Below are positions 1 to 8,352 of a stretch of DNA of 64,000 bases, piece by piece. Both the position numbers and the translations under genes were made by a program. The notes below the pieces were generated by a model, which had not been told where the DNA came from, ran no database searches, and saw only the letters and a program-made list of their open reading frames with translations. The stretch comes from Martinezella hainanensis (GTDB lineage Bacteria; Pseudomonadota; Alphaproteobacteria; Rhizobiales; Rhizobiaceae): assembly GCF_900094555.1 (NCBI RefSeq), contig NZ_FMAC01000001.1, positions 124,001 through 188,000 of the forward strand, read 5' to 3'. Within the stretch, counting starts at the first letter, position 1, and the number at the start of each line of letters is the position of its first letter.

Positions 1-433
1 CCACCATGCGGATCTTCATCAGCGCCAGCTCGTCCATCATCTCCTTGGGCAGGTCCAGATATTCCCGCATTGGCACCTGGATGTTTTCCTTGACAGTCAG
101 CGAGGAAAACAGCGCGCCCTGCTGAAAGAGAACGCCGAGCCGCATATCGAGGCGGTTACGGTCCTGCTCGTCGAGCTTGTCGTAATCCTCGCCAAGAATC
201 TCGATCTTGCCCGATCGGCGCGGCAAGAGCCGCAGCACCGTGCGCAACAGCACGGACTTGCCCGCACCGGAGGCCCCGACGAAGCCCAGGATCTCGCCGC
301 GATAGATATTGAGATTCAATTTATCGAGGACGATCTTCGATCCGAAGCCGACCGTGACATCCCGTGCCGACAGCACGATGTCCCTGCCGTGCTCATCTTT
401 TTCCAACGGGATTTCCGAGTGAAGCGCGCTCAT
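1..433 (-). CDS. mlaF: Mla-type ABC transporter ATP-binding protein (3' part outside window)
   Basis: ATPase of an MlaFEDB-type phospholipid/retrograde lipid transporter of the inner membrane. The visible N-terminal 144 residues contain the Walker A motif GASGAGKS at residues 53-60 and the Q-loop context LFQQGALFSSLTV. The rest (signature motif, Walker B) lies before position 1. The ATG at 431-433 is 12 bp downstream of the stop of the permease gene, so the two are co-transcribed in the order mlaE, mlaF on the minus strand; an MCE-domain gene (mlaD) would be expected next. Family assignment rests on the ATPase core and the MlaE neighbour. A generic ABC ATPase is the alternative, but the neighbour makes that unlikely. 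Confidence 0.88.
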   Translation of the reverse strand, partial: MSALHSEIPLEKDEHGRDIVLSARDVTVGFGSKIVLDKLNLNIYRGEILGFVGASGAGKSVLLRTVLRLLPRRSGKIEILGEDYDKLDEQDRNRLDMRLGVLFQQGALFSSLTVKENIQVPMREYLDLPKEMMDELALMKIRMV

Positions 434-445
434 CCTTGCCGTCCC

Positions 446-1606
446 TCAGAAGTCGATTGCTGCGTAGAACATGGCGAAGAGCCCGTCCATCAGAATAACG
501 ACGAAGATCGACTTCACCACCGATGAGGTCACGTGTTGACCGAGAGACTCGGCACTGCCGCCCACCTTCAATCCCTCAACCGCCGCGACGATGCCGATAA
601 CCAGCGCCATGAACGGCGCCTTGATCATCCCCGAAATGATCGTAGAGAGGCTGACAGCCTCATGCAGGCGGGAGATGAAGGTCGCAAAGGTGATGCCGGA
701 ATATGCCCAGGACACCAGGGCAGCACCGAAAAGCGCGGCGAAGTTGGCAATGACCGTCAGCAGCGGCAAGGCAACCGTCAGCGCCACCAGCCGGGGAAAA
801 ATCAGGACGCCGATGGGATTCAGACCCATGACCTTCAGCGCATCCACTTCCTCGCGCATCTTCATCGAGCCGATTTCGGCCGTAATTGCACTGCCGGAAC
901 GGCCGGCGATCATGATCGCGGTCAGAAGCACGCCGATTTCGCGCAATTGCAGGATGCCGACGAGATCGACCACGAAGATTTCCGCACCGAAATAGCGCAG
1001 CTGGAAAGCACCCTGCTGGGCGATGATCGCACCGATCAGCGACGACATCAGCAGGATGATCGGAACGGCGCGCACCGCCATATGGTCGATCTGATTGATG
1101 ATCGAGGCCGGCGAAACACCACTGCCGCGGCCGAATTTGAGCTGCGCCCCGCGCACGGCGGAACCCAGAATATACATGGCAGCGACGAGGTTGCCCCAGA
1201 TCTCGTAGACGGTTTTGCCGATGGGCGCCAGTATGCGCTCCGCCAACGATTTCTTTGGCTTTGCCGCGGCCGCCTCGTCGTCCGGATGCGCATCGAACGC
1301 CGTCAGCAATTCATCGATATGCGGGTTGGAGCCCTCGATCGTGACATGGGCCTTATGTGCTTCCTGACTTTCCTTGAGCCGGCGGATCAGCAACGCACCT
1401 GCCGTATCGACATCCGAAAGACCGGAAAGATCGATCACGACCTCGCCGCCCGAGCTGCGCTTGGACAGCTGCTCGATCTGACGCAGCACGCCGTGCACAT
1501 TGGCGCTGCGCCAATTGCCTTCCAGCCGATAGCGATGGCCTGCGCCCTCAGGCGCATCATCGATCTTCGGTGCATCGGACCTTTGCTCGGCTGCTTTCAA
1601 ATTCAT
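446..1606 (-). CDS. mlaE: MlaE-family ABC permease with N-terminal STAS domain
   Basis: Inner-membrane permease of an Mla-type lipid transporter, about 386 residues. Residues about 24-120 form a STAS domain (core VVIDLSGLSDVDTAGALLI), the fold that is a separate protein (MlaB) in enterobacteria. Residues about 150-386 are the MlaE permease, with several membrane segments and the conserved EIGSMKMREEVDAL loop. I chose the ATG at 1604-1606 (MNLKAAEQ); the open frame extends 29 codons further upstream, but that stretch is Arg/Cys-rich and does not look like part of the family. It is 12 bp upstream of the ATPase gene and clearly in the same operon. The STAS fusion is known in alphaproteobacterial homologues. 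Confidence 0.88.
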   Translation of the reverse strand: MNLKAAEQRSDAPKIDDAPEGAGHRYRLEGNWRSANVHGVLRQIEQLSKRSSGGEVVIDLSGLSDVDTAGALLIRRLKESQEAHKAHVTIEGSNPHIDELLTAFDAHPDDEAAAAKPKKSLAERILAPIGKTVYEIWGNLVAAMYILGSAVRGAQLKFGRGSGVSPASIINQIDHMAVRAVPIILLMSSLIGAIIAQQGAFQLRYFGAEIFVVDLVGILQLREIGVLLTAIMIAGRSGSAITAEIGSMKMREEVDALKVMGLNPIGVLIFPRLVALTVALPLLTVIANFAALFGAALVSWAYSGITFATFISRLHEAVSLSTIISGMIKAPFMALVIGIVAAVEGLKVGGSAESLGQHVTSSVVKSIFVVILMDGLFAMFYAAIDF

Positions 1607-1755
1607 GCGTCTTTCAAATCTGGCACAACATACACCGACTCGGAGAGCCCGCCGGTCGATGCTTAATACACCGATTATCCACGGAATCTCCATCTCGCGC
1701 CGGCGCCAACATATGTCACGGCTATTTGATATCCAAATGAATTTGTTGCACCGCG

Positions 1756-2973
1756 TTAGGATACGCCGTGAGCACCGCCGCCGATTGCCGGCTTTCCGCT
1801 CTGCAAGCCATAGGCGAAAACGACCATGGCTAGCCCCAAGCCGGCGATGCCGGCCATGACATAGTAACTCGCCAGATCAAGCCAGGCGTAGAGATAGCCA
1901 GACGCAAGCGTCATTAGACCCAGAAACATGCCATTGTAGAAATAATAGGCGCCCTGGGCCGATGATTCCTGTGCTTCATGGACGGAGGCAACAATGCGCC
2001 GCTGAACACCGGTATGGACGCAGGCGTAGGTGCAGGAATGAAAGCACTGCAATACAAAATAGCCGAAGAAGCCGAAATTGCTCGGAAACAGGACCCAGCG
2101 CAGAATGCACATCGTCGAACCGAAGAAGATGAGCGTCCATGCACTGAATCGCCTGCTCAGTTTCTTCGACAGGAAGAAAACCATCACCTCGGCCGTAACG
2201 CCAATGCTCCACAGCACTGCGATCTCGGCGCCGGAAAAGCCGAGCTTATGCCAGTAGATCGACGCAAACGTATAGAGCATCGCATGACTCGATTGCTGTA
2301 TCGACACCCCGATCATGGTGATGAGCAATTGCGGCGAGCGCAGATTTCCGGTCGGCGATTGCAGATTGATCGGTTGGTTGCGCCGACGCGTCGGGCCGAT
2401 GCGCGGCGCGAAAAAGCCCATCAGCGTCGTAAGGATGAATCCCGCCACCATCACAGGCAGCACGGTGGCGCCGCCCCACATGCCAATCAGCTGGCCGCCG
2501 AGAAGGGTCGACAGGATGAAGGTGATTGATCCCCAGACCCGCATGGAGCCATAATCAAAGCCCCAGCGGCGCACACCCGACATGGCGATCGATTCGACCA
2601 CCGGCACATAAGGCGCGTAGGTGGCGCCCTGAATGCCGTAGACCAGAAGCACCGGCCAGAAATCGCTGGTCCAGTAGAGCGCGATTGCCGTCAGCAGCGA
2701 CAGGGCACCCGACCATAGCAACACATCGGCCCGCTCCGTCATATGATCGGCGAGTACAGCGATGATGGGCGTCACGAGGACGCGCACGACCATAGGAATG
2801 GCGATCACCAGGCCGATCTCATGATCATTGAAATTCAACCCCGCCAGCCAGACGGGAAAGAACGGTACGGCAATGCCGTTGACGAACAACGGGGCACAAT
2901 AGGACAGGGCGGCACGCAAGCGGAAATATGGAGGCGCACCCTCGCCCTGGAAGGACTTGATCGCGGGAATCAT
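1756..2973 (-). CDS. MFS transporter, HcaT/nucleoside-permease-like
   Basis: Major facilitator protein of about 405 residues with 12 predicted hydrophobic segments, resembling the 3-phenylpropionate transporter (HcaT/MFS_1-like) branch. Recognisable features are the N-terminal SYCAPLFVNGIAVPFFPVWL helix, the loop after TM2 with an AVLADHMTERAD motif, and the RRFSAWT loop of the second half. I chose the ATG at 2971-2973 (MIPAIKSF), because the longer frame begins with TTG and adds a non-membrane stretch. No Shine-Dalgarno sequence is obvious. It is monocistronic as far as can be seen, with the mlaE start on one side and a 168-bp gap on the other. The substrate cannot be told from sequence. Confidence 0.8.
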   Translation of the reverse strand: MIPAIKSFQGEGAPPYFRLRAALSYCAPLFVNGIAVPFFPVWLAGLNFNDHEIGLVIAIPMVVRVLVTPIIAVLADHMTERADVLLWSGALSLLTAIALYWTSDFWPVLLVYGIQGATYAPYVPVVESIAMSGVRRWGFDYGSMRVWGSITFILSTLLGGQLIGMWGGATVLPVMVAGFILTTLMGFFAPRIGPTRRRNQPINLQSPTGNLRSPQLLITMIGVSIQQSSHAMLYTFASIYWHKLGFSGAEIAVLWSIGVTAEVMVFFLSKKLSRRFSAWTLIFFGSTMCILRWVLFPSNFGFFGYFVLQCFHSCTYACVHTGVQRRIVASVHEAQESSAQGAYYFYNGMFLGLMTLASGYLYAWLDLASYYVMAGIAGLGLAMVVFAYGLQSGKPAIGGGAHGVS

Positions 2974-3141
2974 GACAGACCTGAAGGGGAACTTACTTGT
3001 CCCTATCACGCTATCGAGAATACGACTATGGCGAGAAATGGCCAAAACCGTAACGTTTCGGAAAAATCCGAAGTCAGAGCCGTCCTGCGGCGATCAATAA
3101 TTATGACAGGCCATTATCAGCTACGTGAAGAGGCGCAGGAA

Positions 3142-3960
3142 TTACGCCGCCTGGGCACCGATCGGCCGCGGCAATTCTCCGACCGGAGAATCCACAGGCT
3201 GGGTCTCGAGGATAGCCCGCCAGGTGATCAGCTCGAACGTACCGTCCTCATGCTCGGCGATCGCCGTGCAGCTTTCCACCCAGTCGCCGGTATTGATGTA
3301 GCGCACGCCGTCGAGATCCTCGATGACCGCATGGTGGATGTGACCGCAGATGACGCCATCGGCATCGTTACGCTTTGCTTCTTCGGCGACGACGCGCTGA
3401 AATTCGCCGATGAAGTTGACGGCGTGCTTGACCTGCAGCTTCGCCCAGGCCGAAAAGGACCAATAGGGCATGTTCAGGCGGCGGCGTATGGCAGCAAGGC
3501 CGATATTAATCAGGATGGCCATGTCATAGGCCCAATCGCCGAGATAGGCGAGCAGGCGGGCATTGCGGACAACGACGTCGAATTCATCGCCGTGGAGCAC
3601 GAGATATTTCTTCCCATCGGCCGTTTCGTGCATGGCGCGCTGCGCCACCTCGATACCGCCGAAGTGCATTCCGGGGAAGTCACGCAGGAATTCGTCGTGA
3701 TTGCCAGGGATGTAGACGATGCGCGTACCCTTGCGCGCCTTGCGCAGAAGCTTCTGCACGACGTCGTTGCAATCCTGCGGCCAGTACCAGTTCCGCTTCA
3801 GTCTCCAACCATCAACGATATCCCCGACCAGAAAGATCGTGTCGGCGTCGTGGTAACGAAGAAAATCGAGCAGGTAGTCCGCCTTGGCGGCCTTCGAGCC
3901 GAGGTGCACGTCAGAAATGAATAACGTTCGGAAATGCCGGGGGTCCATGTTTTCATTCAC
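3142..3960 (-). CDS. LpxH-like metallophosphoesterase (UDP-2,3-diacylglucosamine diphosphatase family)
   Basis: Calcineurin-type metallophosphoesterase of 272 residues. The full metal-site set is visible: DVHLGS (Asp17, His19), GDIVD (Asp47), GNHDE (Asn87, His88), HGDEFD and GHIHH. The closest described family is LpxH/COG2908, which hydrolyses UDP-2,3-diacylglucosamine in lipid A synthesis. Many alphaproteobacteria use LpxI for that step, so the true substrate of this paralogue is uncertain. The start is a GTG at 3958-3960 with a weak ribosome site; an in-frame ATG four codons later is possible. A glycerophosphodiesterase gene lies 101 bp upstream on the same strand, suggesting a phospholipid or envelope theme. 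Confidence 0.8.
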   Translation of the reverse strand: MNENMDPRHFRTLFISDVHLGSKAAKADYLLDFLRYHDADTIFLVGDIVDGWRLKRNWYWPQDCNDVVQKLLRKARKGTRIVYIPGNHDEFLRDFPGMHFGGIEVAQRAMHETADGKKYLVLHGDEFDVVVRNARLLAYLGDWAYDMAILINIGLAAIRRRLNMPYWSFSAWAKLQVKHAVNFIGEFQRVVAEEAKRNDADGVICGHIHHAVIEDLDGVRYINTGDWVESCTAIAEHEDGTFELITWRAILETQPVDSPVGELPRPIGAQAA

Positions 3961-4061
3961 GAACTTTATGTCCGTGCCCTATCCTACCTTGGCTATTCCA
4001 AAACCAGACTCGTGTTTCAGGAAGATGACAAACCCTGTGCTTGGCGGCTCGGCGACGATGT

Positions 4062-4817
4062 TCAGCCGCGTCTCGCGGCGATGGCGAGGTCAGGACGGTC
4101 GCTTGTAAAACTGGCGATACCGAGGCGAAACATGGCCCGTGCCGCCTCGCTTGTATGGGCCGCCCATCCGTGCACCTTCACGCCATTCTTGCGAAAGAGC
4201 TGCGTGACCTCGCCGTCAAGCGCATCGGCACGTATTGCAATCTCGCGCACGCCGAAGCCGCGCATGGCGGCCATGACGCCGCCCCAGCCGAGTTGGCCGG
4301 CCAGCTGAGGCGAACAGAGGAAGATGAAACCGAGCAGTTCGCCGACATTCAGCCCTTGTTCGCCAAGCGCTGCACTGAATGCTTCGAGACGCGGCAGGGA
4401 GAAGCTCGTCACCATCGTACGCGTCAGCATGCCGGTCGCCGTCAGCTGATCGACAATGCGTCGCTCCATCCCCCCATAGGGCGTGCCATCCGCCCTGGTC
4501 TTGATCTCCAGTCTGAGGTCGACGGCGGATGGCCCGAAAATATCGATGGTCTCCATCAGGGTCGGAATGGTTTCGCCGCCGCTTCCGATCACGACATGGC
4601 GCATCAGTTCGTCATAGCTGAAATCGGCGATCGCGCCCTTGCCATCCGTCATCCGGTCGATCAGAGCGTCGTGATGCACGACGAGCTTGCCGTCCCGCGT
4701 CTGATGCACGTCGAATTCGACGAGATCAACATCGAGCTTGGCCGTCTTCGAAAAGGCGAGCCTGGTGTTTTCGGGCCACAAATGCGCACCGCCGCGATGG
4801 GAGGCAATCAGAGTCAT
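4062..4817 (-). CDS. Glycerophosphodiester phosphodiesterase
   Basis: Hydrolyses glycerophosphodiesters to glycerol-3-phosphate and an alcohol; a UgpQ-like cytosolic form of 251 residues with no signal peptide. The N-terminal catalytic signature is complete: SHRGG with the active-site His, PENT, EFDVHQTRDGKLVVHHD with the metal-binding Glu/Asp and the second catalytic His. The C-terminal half carries the TIM-barrel strand KVHGWAAHT and ends with a SDRPDL motif typical of the family. The start at 4817 is an ATG preceded on its strand by GGCGGAGATTTCCTCG. It is probably transcribed with the LpxH-like gene downstream. Confidence 0.88.
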   Translation of the reverse strand: MTLIASHRGGAHLWPENTRLAFSKTAKLDVDLVEFDVHQTRDGKLVVHHDALIDRMTDGKGAIADFSYDELMRHVVIGSGGETIPTLMETIDIFGPSAVDLRLEIKTRADGTPYGGMERRIVDQLTATGMLTRTMVTSFSLPRLEAFSAALGEQGLNVGELLGFIFLCSPQLAGQLGWGGVMAAMRGFGVREIAIRADALDGEVTQLFRKNGVKVHGWAAHTSEAARAMFRLGIASFTSDRPDLAIAARRG

Positions 4818-5040
4818 CGAGGAAATCTCCGCCTGAAATATTCATAGGTCGACGCGATGAATGCCTGATGACGCGACCGCAACGTTCGACGGGCGGAAGG
4901 GTCATCGCGCGATCATTGCGGAAAAGGCAATTCAGTTTTGCCAAGACAAAAACGCTTCGCGACCTCAATTGCATACTGTGAAGGCGAAGCGATTGATGTA
5001 TGCAGAAGACTCAAAGCGCAGGCAGGAATGGAGACGCGAG

Positions 5041-7353
5041 TTGGATACGAACGACACTTCGAAAGCAGCCAAGAATATGGCGAGCGGAAATCTCGATGAA
5101 CAGGCGCTCTATTTCCATCGCTATCCCCGCCCCGGCAAGCTGGAAATTCAGGCGACGAAGCCGCTGGGCAATCAGCGCGATCTGGCGCTTGCCTATTCGC
5201 CCGGCGTCGCCGCCCCCTGCATCGCCATCCGCGACAATCCGGAAACGGCTGCCGACTATACGTCCCGCGCCAATCTCGTTGCCGTGATTTCCAACGGTTC
5301 GGCGGTACTTGGCCTCGGCAATATCGGTCCCCTCGCCTCGAAGCCCGTCATGGAAGGCAAGGCCGTCCTCTTCAAGAAATTCGCCGGCATCGACGTCTTC
5401 GACATCGAAATTGCGGCCCCGACGGTCGATGAGATGGTCAACACGGTTTCGGCGCTCGAGCCGACCTTCGGCGGTATCAATCTCGAAGACATCAAGGCGC
5501 CGGAATGCTTCGACGTCGAGCGCCGCCTGCGCGAACAGATGGAAATCCCGGTTTTCCACGACGACCAGCACGGCACCGCCATTATCGTCGCAGCCGCCAT
5601 CCTCAACGGCTTGGAACTCGCCGGCAAGAAGATCGAAGACGTCAAGATCGTCGCCTCCGGCGCCGGTGCGGCAGCTCTTGCCTGCCTCAACCTGCTCGTC
5701 ACCCTCGGCGCTAGGCGCGAAAACATCTGGGTCCACGATATCGAAGGCCTGGTCTACAAGGACCGCAACGTCCTGATGGACGAGTGGAAGTCGGTCTATG
5801 CGCAGGACAGCGACAAGCGCGTGCTTGCCGAATCCATTCCCGGCGCCGACGTCTTCCTCGGCCTGTCCGCAGCCGGCGTGCTGAAGCCCGAGCTTCTCGA
5901 ACAGATGGCGGAAAAGCCGCTGATCATGGCACTCGCCAATCCGACGCCGGAAATCATGCCTGATCTCGCCCGCGCCGCCCGCCCGGATGCGATGATCTGC
6001 ACCGGCCGCTCGGATTTCCCGAACCAGGTCAACAACGTCCTCTGCTTTCCGTATATCTTCCGCGGCGCGCTTGATTGCGGCGCCAAGACGATCAACGAAG
6101 AGATGAAGATGGCCGCCGTGCGCGCCATCGCCACCCTTGCCCGCGAGGAACCATCCGACGTCGCCGCCCGCGCCTATTCGGGCGAAACGCCGGTCTTTGG
6201 CCCCAACTACCTCATCCCCTCGCCGTTCGATCCGCGTCTCATCCTGCGCATCGCGCCTGCAGTCGCCAAGGCCGCAGCCGATAGCGGCGTGGCGCTGCGC
6301 CCGATCGCCGATTTCGATGCCTATATGGACGAACTCAACCGCTTCGTCTTCCGCTCAGGCTTCATCATGAAGCCGATCTTTGCGGCCGCGAAGATCGCGG
6401 AACGCAAGCGCGTCGTCTTCTCCGAAGGTGAGGACGAGCGCGTGCTGCGCGCCGCCCAGGTCCTGCTCGAAGAAGGCACGGCTGTCCCCATCCTGATCGG
6501 CCGCCCCTCTGTCATCGAGACCCGCCTGAAGCGCTACGGCCTGAAAATCCGTCCGAATACGGATTTCGCCGTCATCAATCCGGAAGACGATCCGCGCTTC
6601 CGCGAATATGTCGATCTCTATTTCTCGCTCGTCGGCCGCGCCGGCGTCATCCCGGAAGCTGCGCGCACGATCGTCCGTACCAACACGACCGTCATCGGCG
6701 CGCTGGCCCTGAAGCGCGGCGAAGCCGATGCGCTCATCTGCGGCCTTGAAGGCCGTTATGAGCGTCATTTGCGCATCGTCCGCCAGATCATCGGCAAGCG
6801 GCCGGACGTTCGTGATTTCTCCGCGTTGAGCCTGCTCATCTCGCAGCGCGGCGCGACCTTCTACACCGACACCTACGTCACGTTTAATCCGACCGCCGAG
6901 GAAATCGCGGAGTCGACCTGGCTGGCCGCCGAGGAAATCAAGCGCTTCGGCATCGAGCCGCGCGCCGCTCTCGTCTCGCATTCCAACTTCGGTTCACGGG
7001 AGTCGGAAAGTGCCACCAAGATGCGCGAGGCGCTCGCTCTCGTCCGCAAGGCGGCGCCGGAGCTGGAAGTCGACGGCGAAATGCATGGCGACAGCGCCAT
7101 TTCCGAGAGCCTGCGCCGCCACGTCATGCCGGATAGCACGCTTTCCGGCGAAGCGAACCTGCTCGTCTTCCCGAACCTCGATGCGGCCAATATCACGCTC
7201 GGCGTGGTCAAGACCATGACCGACAGCCTGCATGTCGGCCCGATCCTGCTCGGCACGGCGCTTCCGGCCCACATTCTCTCGCCGTCGGTCACGTCCCGCG
7301 GCGTGGTCAACATGGCGGCGCTTGCCGTCGTCGAGGCCTCGCAGATCGCTTAA
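5041..7353 (+). CDS. tme: NADP-type malic enzyme with C-terminal phosphotransacetylase-like domain
   Basis: Oxidatively decarboxylates malate to pyruvate, supplying pyruvate and NADPH during growth on C4-dicarboxylates. Residues about 1-430 hold the malic enzyme domains ([19 protein letters not shown], the Rossmann motif GAGAAALA). Residues about 440-770 hold a phosphotransacetylase-like domain that is typical of rhizobial Tme/Dme and not known to make acetyl phosphate. I chose the TTG at 5041, giving 770 residues: a GGAG sits about 8 nt upstream and the protein then begins [12 protein letters not shown] like known rhizobial enzymes. The open frame extends 60 codons further, into sequence that does not look like family protein. 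A strong terminator follows. Confidence 0.93.
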   Translation: MDTNDTSKAAKNMASGNLDEQALYFHRYPRPGKLEIQATKPLGNQRDLALAYSPGVAAPCIAIRDNPETAADYTSRANLVAVISNGSAVLGLGNIGPLASKPVMEGKAVLFKKFAGIDVFDIEIAAPTVDEMVNTVSALEPTFGGINLEDIKAPECFDVERRLREQMEIPVFHDDQHGTAIIVAAAILNGLELAGKKIEDVKIVASGAGAAALACLNLLVTLGARRENIWVHDIEGLVYKDRNVLMDEWKSVYAQDSDKRVLAESIPGADVFLGLSAAGVLKPELLEQMAEKPLIMALANPTPEIMPDLARAARPDAMICTGRSDFPNQVNNVLCFPYIFRGALDCGAKTINEEMKMAAVRAIATLAREEPSDVAARAYSGETPVFGPNYLIPSPFDPRLILRIAPAVAKAAADSGVALRPIADFDAYMDELNRFVFRSGFIMKPIFAAAKIAERKRVVFSEGEDERVLRAAQVLLEEGTAVPILIGRPSVIETRLKRYGLKIRPNTDFAVINPEDDPRFREYVDLYFSLVGRAGVIPEAARTIVRTNTTVIGALALKRGEADALICGLEGRYERHLRIVRQIIGKRPDVRDFSALSLLISQRGATFYTDTYVTFNPTAEEIAESTWLAAEEIKRFGIEPRAALVSHSNFGSRESESATKMREALALVRKAAPELEVDGEMHGDSAISESLRRHVMPDSTLSGEANLLVFPNLDAANITLGVVKTMTDSLHVGPILLGTALPAHILSPSVTSRGVVNMAALAVVEASQIA

Positions 7354-7378
7354 TACGGCGCCTCGGAGCCGCTGCCAG

Positions 7379-7424
7379 AACGGTTCCGCGCTTTATACAA
7401 TCGCGGAACCGTTTTATCTTTTTG
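7379..7424 (+). terminator. Rho-independent terminator of the malic enzyme gene
   Basis: A 12-bp perfect inverted repeat (AACGGTTCCGCG at 7379-7390 and its complement at 7402-7413) is followed by a T-rich run ending TTTTATCTTTTT. It lies 25 bp after the malic enzyme stop codon. Confidence 0.85.
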
Positions 7425-7549
7425 CTTTTGGCTGCTACGAGCTGCAATTTCGTGAAAATCCTCTCGAAATCCGTGCTTTTTCATGGATACGTTGTTAAGC
7501 TGCAGCGTGTAATCTTCAGCGACTTAAAACCGCTTTCGAGAGCAGAACC

Positions 7550-8302
7550 GTGAACCGCGGCACCAAACAAGCTTCCATTGCCCTGATATCCCTGCTGACG
7601 GCCACACCGGCCCTCGCGCAGGCAGACCTCTGCGACGAGCTGCGCGGCCGCTATGTCGACATCAACGAAGTGATCGGCGCCAGCCAGGAAACCCGCCAGC
7701 TCTCACGCGCCATCGTGCAACAAAACCTGGTGATCCGCAGAACGATGAGCGATCTGCGCAACCAGGGCTGCGTCGAAGACAGCAGCATGGTGATCGTCGG
7801 GCAGGACAATCAGGGCGTCTGCGATGACATGCGGCAATCGATCAATGGGATGCGGCATGATCTTTCCCTGCTAATGGATCAGCGCGAGCAAAGCGTCGGC
7901 CGGGTCGATGCAGTTGCCATGCAGCGCCGGCAATTGCTGGATACGATGCAGCGGAATGGCTGCAGCCTGCCGGCTTCGGCAACCCCGGATATCGTCATCG
8001 ACACCCACACGAAAATGGATGCCTATGCGCCGCAGGAGCAGTCGCTGGCTAAGCCGGAAAGCTCCATCACCGTTATCGAGACGCCGAGGCTCCAGAAGAA
8101 TTCCAGCCTCGAACAAAAGCAGGTACCACCGACAGTGGTCCCCAAGGTATCACAGGCGCAGCCGCAGCAGTTTCCGCCGGATCGCCCCTACGATCCGTCG
8201 GCCCATAGAGTGCGCCAGGTCGGTCCGCAATTTCTCGCGACCGACCAGGGCAGCATCGACCTCAAACATCCGAAAGAGGCCGGGCCGCAGCCGACGCAAT
8301 GA
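7550..8302 (+). CDS. Secreted protein of unknown function with paired cysteines
   Basis: I do not recognise this 250-residue protein. It has a Sec signal peptide (MNRGTKQASIALISLLTATPAL, cleavage near ALAQA) followed by a helical, probably coiled-coil region to about residue 145, with cysteines near residues 28, 76, 94 and 143 that could form disulfides in the periplasm. The last 100 residues are Pro/Gln/Ser-rich and likely disordered (QPQQFPPDRPYDPSAH). The start is GTG at 7550. It is monocistronic between the malic enzyme terminator and the convergent ankyrin gene. A periplasmic structural or assembly role is only a guess. Confidence 0.7.
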   Translation: MNRGTKQASIALISLLTATPALAQADLCDELRGRYVDINEVIGASQETRQLSRAIVQQNLVIRRTMSDLRNQGCVEDSSMVIVGQDNQGVCDDMRQSINGMRHDLSLLMDQREQSVGRVDAVAMQRRQLLDTMQRNGCSLPASATPDIVIDTHTKMDAYAPQEQSLAKPESSITVIETPRLQKNSSLEQKQVPPTVVPKVSQAQPQQFPPDRPYDPSAHRVRQVGPQFLATDQGSIDLKHPKEAGPQPTQ

Positions 8303-8352
8303 TGCGCAGCCAGACGTTTCTCATCACCGCCTGACCGCCCTGCTTTCCTGGC

